From the NCBI GenBank assembly GCA_002726865.1, contig PBSW01000031.1, forward strand, positions 13,913-77,912: DNA of 64,000 nt, in the 5' to 3' direction. The stretch comes from Candidatus Bathyarchaeota archaeon. GTDB lineage: Archaea; Thermoproteota; Bathyarchaeia; TCS64. Below, piece after piece: positions 16,466 through 25,251 of the stretch. How positions within the stretch are numbered: position 1 is the first letter of the stretch; every line of letters starts with the position of its first letter. The notes below the pieces were generated by a model, which saw only the letters and a list, made by a program, of their open reading frames with translations, did no database searches and was not told the DNA's origin. Position numbers and translations under genes: made by a program.

Positions 16466-17872
16466 GTGAGAGGCTCATCCTGGGAGGAGATACGAGATAG
16501 AGTGCTAGATGCCGTGGTACCTGGGCAAGCCGAGGTGGAGGCTGTTGAGAAGTTTGCCCGAAAGGTAGTAGAGGATCTTGGGATTAGACTAGCAGAAGTC
16601 GGGATCAGTGGGATTACAGAGGTCCACGGGTCTGTCGCCCGGGGGACCTGGATTTCGGGGGATAGGGATTTTGATGTCTTCATCGTCCTTGAGGAAGAAT
16701 ACAGGAGATCGGACCTCCAAACAGTATTGGATGTTGTAAAAGACTTTGTTGGGGAGGGATGGATCGAGGCCTATGCCGAGCACCCCTATCTGATTGCCGA
16801 GATTGATGGCTTCACGGTCGACTTCGTACCATGTTTCCATATAAACCCCAAAAATGGGCTTGTCTCAGCCACAGATAGGACCCCACTCCACACGAGGTTT
16901 GTTTTAGATCACCTCGCAGAATCAGCAAAGGATGAAGTCCGTCTCCTTAAGCGTTTCATGAAGGGCATAGGTGTTTACGGTGCCGAAGTAAAGGTGGGGG
17001 GATTCTCCGGATATCTCTGTGAGCTGCTTATGATCGCCATTGGTTCCTTTGAGAGGGTACTTGAAACGGCTTCTGGGTGGAGACAGGGCGAGGTTGTGGA
17101 TCCCTTGAAGAATGCAGATCATGGGAATTTCAAGAAACGGTTCAGGGAGCCCCTAATAGTTCAAGACCCAGTTGACCCTAGGAGGAACGTGGCCTCGGCC
17201 GTATCAGAGAACCGGTTTTGGGAGTTCTCGGCCGCTGCTAGGGCTTTTCTTGAGGGGCCACGTTGGGAGTTCTTCTATCCTGTTGAGAGGGAAGTGAATA
17301 TCGACGGGTTAATGACAAGAGTTCGTAGCCACGGGTTCGACCTAGTCTTCCTAGTGGTGAGGGATGGGGAGGTAGAGGTCCAGGACGTGCTCTGGGGTCA
17401 GCTATACAAGTCGGAAAGGGCTTTGGTTACCGCCCTCGGGAAGACGGGTTTCAGCGTGGTCCGCTCCAAAGTCTGGAGTGATGAGTTATCGCGCCATATC
17501 TTTGTTTTCGAATTGGAGTCTGCAATCTTGTCATCTTTCGTTGTTAAAACTGGACCACCTGTGAGGATAGTGGAAGGGAGCCGTAGGTTCCTAGAGACCT
17601 ATACTAGCTCAGATGATACGGTATCAGGTCCCTGGGTGAAAGGGGATCGATGGCAGGTCATGGTGAAACGGGGGAATCGAGAGGTCGGAACCGCGCTTAA
17701 ATCGCTTCTCGAAGACGGCGGTCGGGGCATAGGCATCTCAGGGGGGATAGCTGAAAGAGTGTCCAGGGGTTTCAGCATTCTCCTCGGAGGGGGGGCCGAA
17801 TCTGTCGTGACACCCGATTTTGCTGTGATCCTTGATGCTTTCCTGAGGGGCCGGCATGGATGGTTTGAGTGA
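16466..17872 (+). CDS. cca: Archaeal (class I) CCA-adding tRNA nucleotidyltransferase
   Basis: It adds or repairs the 3' CCA of tRNAs. The nucleotidyltransferase signature GSVARGTWISGDRDFDVF lies at residues 55-72, with metal ligands Asp68 and Asp70; the central and C-terminal domains follow to 468 residues, close to the archaeal norm of about 440-460. The GTG at 16466 is the start because a stop lies two codons upstream. It overlaps the next gene by 17 bp. A tRNA-Pro gene lies 0.8 kb downstream in the same orientation. Confidence 0.95.
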   Translation: MRGSSWEEIRDRVLDAVVPGQAEVEAVEKFARKVVEDLGIRLAEVGISGITEVHGSVARGTWISGDRDFDVFIVLEEEYRRSDLQTVLDVVKDFVGEGWIEAYAEHPYLIAEIDGFTVDFVPCFHINPKNGLVSATDRTPLHTRFVLDHLAESAKDEVRLLKRFMKGIGVYGAEVKVGGFSGYLCELLMIAIGSFERVLETASGWRQGEVVDPLKNADHGNFKKRFREPLIVQDPVDPRRNVASAVSENRFWEFSAAARAFLEGPRWEFFYPVEREVNIDGLMTRVRSHGFDLVFLVVRDGEVEVQDVLWGQLYKSERALVTALGKTGFSVVRSKVWSDELSRHIFVFELESAILSSFVVKTGPPVRIVEGSRRFLETYTSSDDTVSGPWVKGDRWQVMVKRGNREVGTALKSLLEDGGRGIGISGGIAERVSRGFSILLGGGAESVVTPDFAVILDAFLRGRHGWFE

Positions 17873-18656
17873 CGTAATCCCCCTCCAAGCGCTCTTGGAG
17901 AGTCGCGCCAGTTTTCTTCTCTCTTACCCCTCCTATGATGCCGAGAGGGCACATGTTGTCCTGAAGGAGCTTGAAGCGATGGGTGTCTCCGCTCTCGTTC
18001 TGAGGGGGCGCCATATGCTAATTGGCATACCAGTTATGGGCAAAGGGCATGTGGGAGTGGTGATGGCTGCGCTACTTGGAGGAGAGGAGGTTGCCGTCAA
18101 GATCAGGCGGACTGATGCAAACAGGACGTCTATGGAGGCCGAGGCAAGATTTCTGGGTGTGGCGAATGGAGTCTCGGTGGGACCGCAACTTCTGAGGGTC
18201 TCCAAGGAAGCTTTGGTCATGGATCTTGTAGATGGGTACTACCTCGTGGACTGGGTGGAGGGATTAGGGCCTGGGGAGGTTGGACTTTTGCGAATGGTTC
18301 TAATGGACCTCATGGAGCAGGCCCGGAGGATGGACGTCGTAGGTCTGGATCATGGGGAACTCTCAAACGCCCGGCGTCATGTGATTATATCGAAGGGAGT
18401 CGTGAGGATCGTAGATTTCGAGTCGGCTAGTATATCTAGAAGATGTGCCAATGTGACGTCATTAGCGCATTATCTCTTCTTCAACCGAGGGATGGCGGGG
18501 AGATTAGAAAAGAGTTTGCCGCAAACTGACCGGGGTAAGCTTAAGACTGCTTTGTCGGCGTACCGACGTCGGCCGGGGGAGGGGTCGTTTCAAGAGATAT
18601 TAGATGTCGCTAGGCTGGGGGGTAAGAGTTTTAGGCGGGGGGTTGATCGTTGTTAG
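17856..18656 (+). CDS. Predicted serine/threonine protein kinase, COG2112-like
   Basis: 266 residues. A kinase-like N-lobe has EEVAVKIRRTD with the presumptive ATP-binding Lys. The catalytic loop reads LDHGELSNARRHVII, where His-Gly-Glu replaces the usual HRD, and the metal-binding motif is VRIVDFESAS, where DFE replaces DFG. These features match the archaeal COG2112 group, related to RIO and Bud32 kinases. The ATG lies inside the end of cca, so the two are translationally coupled, and tRNA-Pro begins 6 bp after the stop. A role in tRNA or translation is suggested only by the neighbours. Confidence 0.75.
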   Translation: MDGLSDVIPLQALLESRASFLLSYPSYDAERAHVVLKELEAMGVSALVLRGRHMLIGIPVMGKGHVGVVMAALLGGEEVAVKIRRTDANRTSMEAEARFLGVANGVSVGPQLLRVSKEALVMDLVDGYYLVDWVEGLGPGEVGLLRMVLMDLMEQARRMDVVGLDHGELSNARRHVIISKGVVRIVDFESASISRRCANVTSLAHYLFFNRGMAGRLEKSLPQTDRGKLKTALSAYRRRPGEGSFQEILDVARLGGKSFRRGVDRC

Positions 18657-18662
18657 GTACTC

Positions 18663-18739
18663 GGGACCGTGGTCCAGCTTGGCAAGATTCGCGCTTGGGG
18701 TGTGCGAGATCGTGGGTTCAAATCCCACCGGTCCCACCA
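18663..18739 (+). tRNA. tRNA-Pro (anticodon GGG), CCA encoded
   Basis: The cloverleaf closes completely. Acceptor GGGACCG pairs with CGGTCCC. The anticodon stem CGCGC/GTGCG (one G-U) holds loop TTGGGGT with anticodon GGG at 18697-18699. The T arm is GTGGG-TTCAAAT-CCCAC. The D stem is short (GTC/GAT, with a G-U pair). The discriminator base is A, and CCA is encoded at 18737-18739. No intron. It starts 6 bp after the kinase gene and is probably cotranscribed with it. Confidence 0.95.
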
Positions 18740-18893
18740 TAAAAAAAATCCTTGATTATCCGGTTTAAGGTTCGTTTAGAACGCGGTTATAACAGTAGTA
18801 GACTTCAAGGCCAATTTAAGAGTGCAATCCGTGGAGGCGACCAGTTAGTGAAGGCCCATCATCGTGCCTCAGCAGCGGAGGCCATCCTGTGGA

Positions 18894-19735
18894 CTATATC
18901 CGTCTAGTTTCGGCTAGCGCCCCGTCGAACGTCAGCCCGGGCACGTTCGAGGCAAAGGCGTAGCCGCCATCCCACTCAATCTGCTCGAGGAAGAGGCCCA
19001 TGGCTAAGCTCCTTGGCTGGGGGGACATATCTCCTGGACGCCTACATTGATGGGGGTCATGTAGAGATAGCACACACTACTGCGGCTACAGGGCCTAAGG
19101 AGTTCTGAGGGAGATATTGAAGTAGTGGATTTCACGCCAGTGGGTGATCATGAGGGACTCTTTAAGCCCCCCCTGTAATGCAGGGGTAGTTGATGAGCCC
19201 CTCCTAGATGACTTTAATGAACCCCCTCAATTTGGAGCTCCACTGCTTCTCCGATATGATGGGAACTGAGACGAGGCGCACCAGAGTCCTGTAGCTTACT
19301 GGGTTATCAGATTTCAGCGAACCCTCAAGGATAAAGGGCCTATGCTTCTCGAGGGCCTGACACAGTGTGATCGTGCAAGCGATGTCTAGAAGGGTATTGA
19401 TGTCAAGGCAGATCTGAATATCATGACTAAGGGATCCCTCACCATGGATATTTGCTCCATAGCGATCCGGATGGACTTCATAGACTCAAGACGTCCCTCC
19501 TTGACCCGATACTCTAGGGCTCCTCCCGTTTCAGGCAGCCCCTAACGCACGAACTTCCACCCCTTACACACGGACTTTCCACAGTTCTGCACAAGCTCGT
19601 CAGTTGACCGCCCATAGATGTAAGGGTGATAGACCATCCGGTCATAGACGGATCTACCTAGAGCTTGTAAACCAAGAGCCTAAGGGCATTCCACTTAATG
19701 TCCAAGAGGGAATACTAGGAGATCGTCCGACGCAT
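18894..19735 (-). pseudogene. Decayed mandelate racemase / enolase-superfamily dehydratase
   Basis: Joined across frames, the minus strand follows the enolase-superfamily barrel from end to end. Segments in order are LDIKWNALRLLVYKL (family: [20 protein letters not shown]), VYHPYIYGRSTDELVQN, KGWKFVR then a stop, HDIQICLDINTLLDIA (family: D-x-N metal strand), QALEKHRPFILEGSLKSDNP (family: WIEEP), YRTLVRLVSVPIISEK (family: PIATGE), YPCITGG, and IEWDGGYAFASNVPGLTFDG near the end. The final stop is at 18894. At least four frameshifts or stops are present, metal-ligand positions have changed, and the N-terminal lid domain is missing. It resembles galactonate/gluconate dehydratases most. It lies just after tRNA-Pro on the opposite strand. 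Confidence 0.7.
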
Positions 19736-19783
19736 GAGGAAGGAGCAAAGTAACTCTAAGGCCAAGCCCTTTAGAATATACAT

Positions 19784-19795
19784 GGATATATATCC
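19784..19795 (+). promoter_or_regulatory. Palindromic TATA box GGATATATATCC
   Basis: A 12-bp perfect palindrome containing TATATA, centred 24 bp before the ATG at 19814. That is the spacing of a leaderless archaeal promoter, and it supports the small gene as real. Confidence 0.5.
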
Positions 19796-19813
19796 AATCC
19801 AGATTAAATGTGA

Positions 19814-20041
19814 ATGTTGGAGACAATAATGAATACAATTCAAGAAAACGAACGGTTAAGATACGGGCAGTTTGTTGAGCTACTGAATACTGTCCGGGCC
19901 AAGGGCTTGGTATCTGCTAAAAAGCGAAGGGATCTCGACAAACGCTGGCGAGATGAGCCCGCGAATAGGGACATCGTCCTCGAGGAGATTGAGCGGATAA
20001 TAGAGGGCCACAGCGAGCAACAGATCTCCCAAGATCAATAG
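19814..20041 (+). CDS. Small hypothetical protein, 75 residues
   Basis: Highly charged, helical-looking protein with YGQFVELLNTVRAKGLVSAK and RDIVLEEIERIIEGH; no cysteines or membrane segment. No family is recognised. The palindromic TATA box 24 bp upstream and the absence of an upstream in-frame continuation support the ATG at 19814. A minus-strand open frame overlaps the same DNA but reads as an Arg/Leu-rich shadow. Moderate support only. Confidence 0.5.
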   Translation: MLETIMNTIQENERLRYGQFVELLNTVRAKGLVSAKKRRDLDKRWRDEPANRDIVLEEIERIIEGHSEQQISQDQ

Positions 20042-20100
20042 CAGCACCACACACGCGGGGTCCATGTGTCTGTGAGGATAGAGAGGGCATTGACGTCACC

Positions 20101-20278
20101 CTATCCCTTTCTCAGGAACTCAAGCTCGATCTCGATCATCTCAAAGACTTGCCCCCCATCCCGAAGTCCAAGGGAATATGCCCTCCGAGCAGTTTAAAAT
20201 ACAGCGCTATACCGCGATTCTTTTACGCAGAAAAGTCGATAAAGTGGATCCCGTCCATCATTTCGAGCGTTTTTCCAT
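20101..20278 (-). pseudogene. Decayed gene fragment, unrecognised
   Basis: Minus-strand frames read TLEMMDGIHFIDFSA, a stop, KNRGIALYFKLLGGHIPLDF and GMGG, then after a frame change QVFEMIEIELEFLRKG and a stop at 20101. The composition is clearly protein-like and the final stop looks natural, so this is the C-terminal remnant of a lost gene. The family is not recognised. The rest of the 20042-20365 gap serves as the upstream region of the sugar isomerase gene. Confidence 0.4.
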
Positions 20279-20365
20279 CACTCTAGAATGATCCGTTTCG
20301 GGATTTAAACTCGTGGAGAGACTTATGTTTTTAATTCGCCTTGACGATTATATTAGGGAACCTTT

Positions 20366-20962
20366 TTGAGCTGGTGGGAGGCATCCGGAGAGATCCTGCG
20401 TGGGATAAGCAGAGCGGTCAACGCCATTGATCTGGGACAGGTGGAGGCCTTGCTAGACACCCTGATGAACGTAAAGAGGGGTGGGAAAAAGGCCCTTATC
20501 CTGGGCGCGGGGAGGAGCGGACTAGTGGGAAAGGCCTTCGCGATGCGCCTAATGCACGTGGGCATTGATGTCTACGTGATGGGGGAGACCATAACACCCG
20601 CCATTGGGGAGGGAGACATAGTCATAATTATCTCGGGCTCTGGGAAAAGTGCCATGTCCATAACGGCAGCCCGTGTAGCGAAACGGCTCGGTTCGATCAT
20701 CTTCTCAGTCACCTGCTACCCCGAATCTGAGCTAGCCCGGGTCTCTGACCATCTCGTAGTGGTTCCCGGACGGGATTCTGTCTCTGAGGAGAGCGAGTAC
20801 CAGAGCCGCCAGCTCTTGGGAGAACACAAGCCCCTAGTCCCTATGGGGACCCTGTTCGAGGACACCTGCGCCGTCTTCCTAGACGGCCTGATAGTTGAAC
20901 TAATGACACGACTTGAGGTCACAGAGGCCTCGATGAGAGAGAAGCACAGTACCATTGAGTAA
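20366..20962 (+). CDS. hxlB: SIS-domain sugar isomerase, 6-phospho-3-hexuloisomerase type
   Basis: 198 residues forming one SIS domain: KKALILGAGRSGLVGKAFAM near 42-61, VYVMGETITPAIGEGDIVII, ISGSGKSAMS and VTCYPESELARVSD. This layout matches archaeal and bacterial 6-phospho-3-hexuloisomerase (PHI), which converts hexulose-6-phosphate to fructose-6-phosphate in the ribulose monophosphate pathway, used by many archaea in reverse to make ribulose-5-phosphate. The partner hexulose-6-phosphate synthase is not in the window. The start is TTG, with a T-rich TATA-like region upstream. Confidence 0.85.
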   Translation: MSWWEASGEILRGISRAVNAIDLGQVEALLDTLMNVKRGGKKALILGAGRSGLVGKAFAMRLMHVGIDVYVMGETITPAIGEGDIVIIISGSGKSAMSITAARVAKRLGSIIFSVTCYPESELARVSDHLVVVPGRDSVSEESEYQSRQLLGEHKPLVPMGTLFEDTCAVFLDGLIVELMTRLEVTEASMREKHSTIE

Positions 20963-21063
20963 ATCGCACGCGATAAAGTGTAGTTCTCCAAATGACTTTT
21001 CTTTATTAATTTAGTTCAAACAAGTATTGTTGGTTGAACTCCGACGGCTCCGGAATAAGTAGG

Positions 21064-21073
21064 AATATTTTAA
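21064..21073 (+). promoter_or_regulatory. TATA box of the S9 peptidase gene
   Basis: AATATTTTAA is centred 27 bp before the ATG at 21096, with no ribosome binding site between them. This fits a leaderless transcript. Confidence 0.45.
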
Positions 21074-21095
21074 GGCCCTCACATCAAACAAACAA

Positions 21096-23075
21096 ATGAT
21101 AGAGATGCAGAGACTTGAGGAGATCGAGATTATGTCCCTGTTTCCCGCAACCCCAGTGGGAGACCCACAGATCAACCCCGACGGCTTAAGAATCCTGTTT
21201 ACATACTCTGAGGTTAATATTGAAAAGGATAGGTACGACACCCAAATCTGGCTCCTCGATCTCGATACCAAGAAGCCTATCCAGTTCACCTCAGGAGAGA
21301 AGAACGCATCCAATCCCCGGTGGTCACCTAAAGGAGACAGAATTCTATTCACATCAAATCGCCCCAGCCTTGGTGACCCTGAAGAAGACAAGAAGAAGCC
21401 CCAGCTCTTTATACTCCCCACTGATGGTGGGGAAGCGCGGCAGGTCACCAAGGTAGATGAAGCGGTTCAGAACCCTGCATGGTCCCCCGACGGTAAGAGC
21501 ATCTTATTCCTCTCCGATGTCTTCAAAGGTGAGAAAGCCGAGGGAAGTGATGTAAAGATCATTCGCCGCATTAAGTACAAGCGCGACGGGAAAGGCTATC
21601 GCGTAGGGATGTATCCTCATATCTTTGTAGTACAGGCCAAAGGGGGGAAGGCCAAGCAGCTCACTGACGGACTCTTTGATATCGAGACCGCTACATGGGC
21701 CCCCGATTCCACAAGAATAGCCTTTGTCACCATCAGGGGAGAGGACGCAGACAAATCATTCCACAGAAACATCTACACCGTCCCCGTGAAAGGCGGGAAA
21801 CCCACGCTCATCTGGGAAGGAAAGGGCCCCATTGGGATCCTAGAATGGTCTCCCAACGGGCGATACATCGCCTTCACGGGGAGGGAGCTAAAAGACCCGG
21901 ACCTCGTCTGGCATAAGAATACTGAGATTTATATCCTCGACTTGGAGGGGAAGGGCGTGAAATGCCTCACCAGCAAATTTGATAGAACCGTAGCCAGGTC
22001 ATCAGGCCTGAAATGGTCCCCGGACTCTTGTCATCTCTACGCCCTGTTTCCTAAAAATGGTACTACCCACGTCCACAGAATAGGAATTAACGGAGAAGTG
22101 AGGCAGTTGACGAAAGGTGAGATGAATATTGGTTCCTTCAGCCTAGACGGCTCGGGTACGAAATTTGCTTTCAATATGTCCGACGCTGTTACCCCATCTG
22201 AACTATTCATCCTTGATAAAGAGCAAAGGAGGCTAACCGAGATGAATAAGGGACTTTTGAGGAAGCTCAGAATTATCGCACCCGAAGAGTTCTGGTTCAC
22301 GGCGAGTGACGGCATCTCAGTTCAAGGATGGATTGTGAAGCCACGGGAGTTCCAAGAGGGGGAGAAATATCCCACGTGTATCCAAATCCACGGGGGTCCC
22401 CGAGGGGCTTACGGGTTCAAACTGGACTCCACATGCCACGAATTCCAAGTCCTCGCCGACCACGGATACGCTGTCGTGTACACCAACCCCAGGGCAAGCA
22501 TCGGTTACGGTGAGCAATTCGCCAGGCTCATTTCCGGGTCCTGGGGGGAAAGGGACTATATGGACATCATGGAGGCTACGGACCACGTCATCATGAACTA
22601 TAACTACGTAGATCCAGAGAGATTAGGGGTATTAGGGGGGAGTTACGGAGGCTTTATGACCAATTGGATCGTGGGCCACACCGATCGGTACAAGGCAGCG
22701 GTGACAATGCGATGCATCAGTAACTGGTACAGCTTCCATGGGACAAGTGACATCGGCTGGATGACCCTGCCCACCCACGAACTCGTTAACGGGAAGGAAC
22801 CCTGGGACGACCCGGAGCTCTGCTTAGCGAAATCCCCTATCACGTACGTCACGAACATGACGACGCCTATGCTCATCATCCACAGCGAGGAGGACCACCG
22901 CTGCCCCATAGAGCAGGGGGAACAGCTCTACATTGCGCTCAAGAAGCTGGGGCGGACCACCGAGTTCATCAGGTTTCCAGACGAGCCCCATGGTCTATCC
23001 AGGGATGGGAAGCCAAAACATAGGATAGAACGGCTTCAGCACATCGTCCGCTGGTTCAACAGGTACCTGAAGTAG
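21096..23075 (+). CDS. S9-family serine peptidase (acylaminoacyl-peptidase/prolyl oligopeptidase type)
   Basis: 659 residues. The first 400 form a beta-propeller with repeated WSPDG-like blades (PRWSPKGDRILF, PAWSPDGKSILF, ATWAPDSTRIAF, LEWSPNGRYIAF). The C-terminal 250 form an alpha/beta hydrolase with the catalytic triad Ser516 (GGSYGG), Asp600 (SEEDHRC) and His632 (EPHG). The oxyanion region is IQIHGGPRGAYG. No signal peptide, so it is cytoplasmic. It removes acylated or short N-terminal residues from peptides and would work on products of the Opp importer. A second start codon (ATG, three codons in) is possible. Confidence 0.93.
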   Translation: MIEMQRLEEIEIMSLFPATPVGDPQINPDGLRILFTYSEVNIEKDRYDTQIWLLDLDTKKPIQFTSGEKNASNPRWSPKGDRILFTSNRPSLGDPEEDKKKPQLFILPTDGGEARQVTKVDEAVQNPAWSPDGKSILFLSDVFKGEKAEGSDVKIIRRIKYKRDGKGYRVGMYPHIFVVQAKGGKAKQLTDGLFDIETATWAPDSTRIAFVTIRGEDADKSFHRNIYTVPVKGGKPTLIWEGKGPIGILEWSPNGRYIAFTGRELKDPDLVWHKNTEIYILDLEGKGVKCLTSKFDRTVARSSGLKWSPDSCHLYALFPKNGTTHVHRIGINGEVRQLTKGEMNIGSFSLDGSGTKFAFNMSDAVTPSELFILDKEQRRLTEMNKGLLRKLRIIAPEEFWFTASDGISVQGWIVKPREFQEGEKYPTCIQIHGGPRGAYGFKLDSTCHEFQVLADHGYAVVYTNPRASIGYGEQFARLISGSWGERDYMDIMEATDHVIMNYNYVDPERLGVLGGSYGGFMTNWIVGHTDRYKAAVTMRCISNWYSFHGTSDIGWMTLPTHELVNGKEPWDDPELCLAKSPITYVTNMTTPMLIIHSEEDHRCPIEQGEQLYIALKKLGRTTEFIRFPDEPHGLSRDGKPKHRIERLQHIVRWFNRYLK

Positions 23076-23260
23076 GACTTCATCCTCCCTCCTTATTTTA
23101 TCCAGTATAAATAATTCAACAATGAACATTAACAGTTTTCGACGTAATTCTGGCCGACTAGGATAGGTTACGAACTAGTAATCAAAGGCGTTGTATCAAC
23201 GATAATACCGAGAGGTCTTAAATTGGAAGACCCTCGGGATGAACGCCGCCTGACTAGGAA

Positions 23261-23269
23261 ACTATATCC
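23261..23269 (+). promoter_or_regulatory. TATA-like box of the DUF362 gene
   Basis: ACTATATCC lies about 31 bp before the ATG at 23296, the expected distance for a leaderless or near-leaderless start. Confidence 0.35.
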
Positions 23270-23295
23270 GGTATCATCGAGATCTAAGGCCTGAA

Positions 23296-24321
23296 ATGGA
23301 GATTACTCACGAGGGATCAATGGCCCTCTATAACCGGCTCCTCAAAGATCCACCGCTGGGACCGACGGCGCCAGTAAAACGATTGAGATCTAACGCGTAT
23401 AATGAGAACGGTAAGCATGTTGTTGCAATTGTCAGATCGGACGACCGTGCTAACGGGATACGCGAGGCCATCTCCCTCCTCGGGGGGCTGGCACCTATTG
23501 TCGAGGGGGTCCAGGGTGAGTTTCTCATTAAGCCAAACTGCAACACAGACAACCCATACCCCATAGACTCACATCCTGGGACGGTTAGGGCAATTGTCGA
23601 GAGCCTGATGGGTGCTGGAGTGCAGCCGGATAAGATCGTCCTTGGGGAGACCTCCGGGAGAGCGAGGGGACTCCCCACCCGTCAAACCATGGAGAACCTA
23701 GGAATGCTTGCGGTAGCCGAGGACCTTGGCATCGGCGTCTGCTTCTTCGAGGAGGAAGAAGAGTGGGTAACAGTTAAGCCACCAGGGGCGCCCTCATGGC
23801 CGGAGGGCATCAAAATTCCCAAGCGGGTTTACGACGCCGAGAGGGTGATCCTCACCCCAATTATGAGACCTCATAGCACTGCAACATTCACCATCAGTTT
23901 AAAGCTCGTTGTGGGCATGCTCGACTCAGTGGGCCGGGAGTGGCTCCACGACGGCCACGCCCACCACGCGAAAGTCGTGGACCTCAATCTCGCATATTCC
24001 GCCGACCTCATAATTGCCGACGCTAGCAAGATTTTGGTCTCCAACAAACGCAACTCAAGGCGCGCCGCCGAGCCAGGGATAATTATCGCGAGTGGCAACA
24101 GAGTAGCATCAGACGCAGCATCAGTTGCGCTTATGCGCCTCAATGGGGCTGACAAAGTTATAGAAAGAGCCGTCTGGGAGCACGAGCAGTTCAAAATCGC
24201 AAAAATTCGTGACCTGGGACCTCATGGGCTTGAAGGGATCTCCCTAAGGATATTGGACCTAGAAGGCGACCCCGGATTTGAGGACACAGTCTCAGGAATT
24301 AGGGACGAATTAGAAAGCTAA
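23296..24321 (+). CDS. DUF362 domain protein
   Basis: 341 residues. DUF362 features are visible: FLIKPNCNTDNPYPIDSHPG (near 76-95), VRAIVESLMGAGVQPDKIVLGE, VILTPIMRPHSTATFTISLK and the end of the domain with LIIADASKILVSNKR. Many DUF362 proteins carry a C-terminal ferredoxin domain; this one does not. Function is unknown. It lies 200 bp upstream of bshB on the same strand and may be cotranscribed with the bsh genes, but the gap leaves room for a promoter. Confidence 0.8.
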   Translation: MEITHEGSMALYNRLLKDPPLGPTAPVKRLRSNAYNENGKHVVAIVRSDDRANGIREAISLLGGLAPIVEGVQGEFLIKPNCNTDNPYPIDSHPGTVRAIVESLMGAGVQPDKIVLGETSGRARGLPTRQTMENLGMLAVAEDLGIGVCFFEEEEEWVTVKPPGAPSWPEGIKIPKRVYDAERVILTPIMRPHSTATFTISLKLVVGMLDSVGREWLHDGHAHHAKVVDLNLAYSADLIIADASKILVSNKRNSRRAAEPGIIIASGNRVASDAASVALMRLNGADKVIERAVWEHEQFKIAKIRDLGPHGLEGISLRILDLEGDPGFEDTVSGIRDELES

Positions 24322-24520
24322 GTAATTGAGACAATCGCGTCAAGAATATGGCAGGGGTTGTTTCCCAGATTAGAGGCTCCAGGGAGGGAGAGAGGAGCCA
24401 AAGGGGATATGGGTCGCATCATAATAGGAGTCATCAATGGTACAATTTCCTGAGATGATCATCCAGACGGTCCCACGAAGCTTGGAAACCCCTTTAAACT
24501 CTGGGTAGACCCGAATACCG

Positions 24521-25192
24521 ATGACTACATTATCCGGAGGAATTCTGGCGATCTTCGCCCATCCTGACGACGAGACATTCGGGTGTGGGGGCACTCTCGC
24601 CCACCACGCCGAGGCGGGGCATAACGTAGGAGCCCTATGCCTCACATGCTCAGACCTTGAGCGAGGCCCTGAGCTGAATCGGGCCGCTGAGGCCTTAGGG
24701 ATCAGAAAGCCCATAATATTCCCCGAGGAGAGCCTTAAGCCAACGCCGGAGCTCATCCGGAAGGTCTCGGACGTCATCGTTAAAAGGCGCCCCTGGGTTG
24801 TCATCACCCATCTCCCCTTCGACTATCACCGGGAGCACCGGGCCGCCCACGGGCTTGTTAAAGAGGCACTGGAGTGGGCAGGCCACGAAACGATCTATGA
24901 CGACCCCTGGGTTGTGGGAAGGTTGCTGCTCATGGAGGTGAACACCCTTATCTCCAGCCCTCACATCGTGGTCGACATCTCCGATGTCTGGCAAAGAAAG
25001 GAGGCTGCCATTGAGGCATATGTATCGCAGCTCGCTAAATTCCAATGGGGGTATTACCAGGATTTCATGGTGAAGAAAGCGGAACTCAGAGGCGTCCAAG
25101 GAGGCTGCGGTTACGCAGAGGCGTTCCTCATGGAGCCCCTCGCGATCAGCAGCCCCTTCTTCTTGAAGAAGGCGACCAGGTCTCTGTTTTGA
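24521..25192 (+). CDS. bshB: PIG-L/LmbE deacetylase, candidate BshB
   Basis: 223 residues. The zinc site of this family is complete: AHPDDETFGCGG with His14, Asp16 and Asp17, and YHREHRAAH with His103, His106 and His110. The C-terminus, with VDISDVWQRKEAAIEAYVSQ and YAEAFLMEPL, follows the pattern of bacterial BshB enzymes, which remove the acetyl group from N-acetylglucosaminyl-malate to give GlcN-malate. LmbE proteins also act on other GlcNAc conjugates, so the specific assignment depends on the nearby bshC and bshA homologues. The ATG at 24521 has no clear ribosome binding site. It is 59 bp upstream of the amidohydrolase gene. Confidence 0.8.
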   Translation: MTTLSGGILAIFAHPDDETFGCGGTLAHHAEAGHNVGALCLTCSDLERGPELNRAAEALGIRKPIIFPEESLKPTPELIRKVSDVIVKRRPWVVITHLPFDYHREHRAAHGLVKEALEWAGHETIYDDPWVVGRLLLMEVNTLISSPHIVVDISDVWQRKEAAIEAYVSQLAKFQWGYYQDFMVKKAELRGVQGGCGYAEAFLMEPLAISSPFFLKKATRSLF

Positions 25193-25251
25193 TTGGGATG
25201 ATGCTCAAGAGATAATGTTTAAGGTCCAGCTCAGCGTGAAATACACCATAA

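Noticed and set aside
24370..24807. Minus-strand open frame of 145 codons across the start of bshB
   Set aside because: It lies mostly opposite bshB, its residues are rich in Ser, Arg and Pro as expected for an antisense shadow, and bshB has a complete zinc site.
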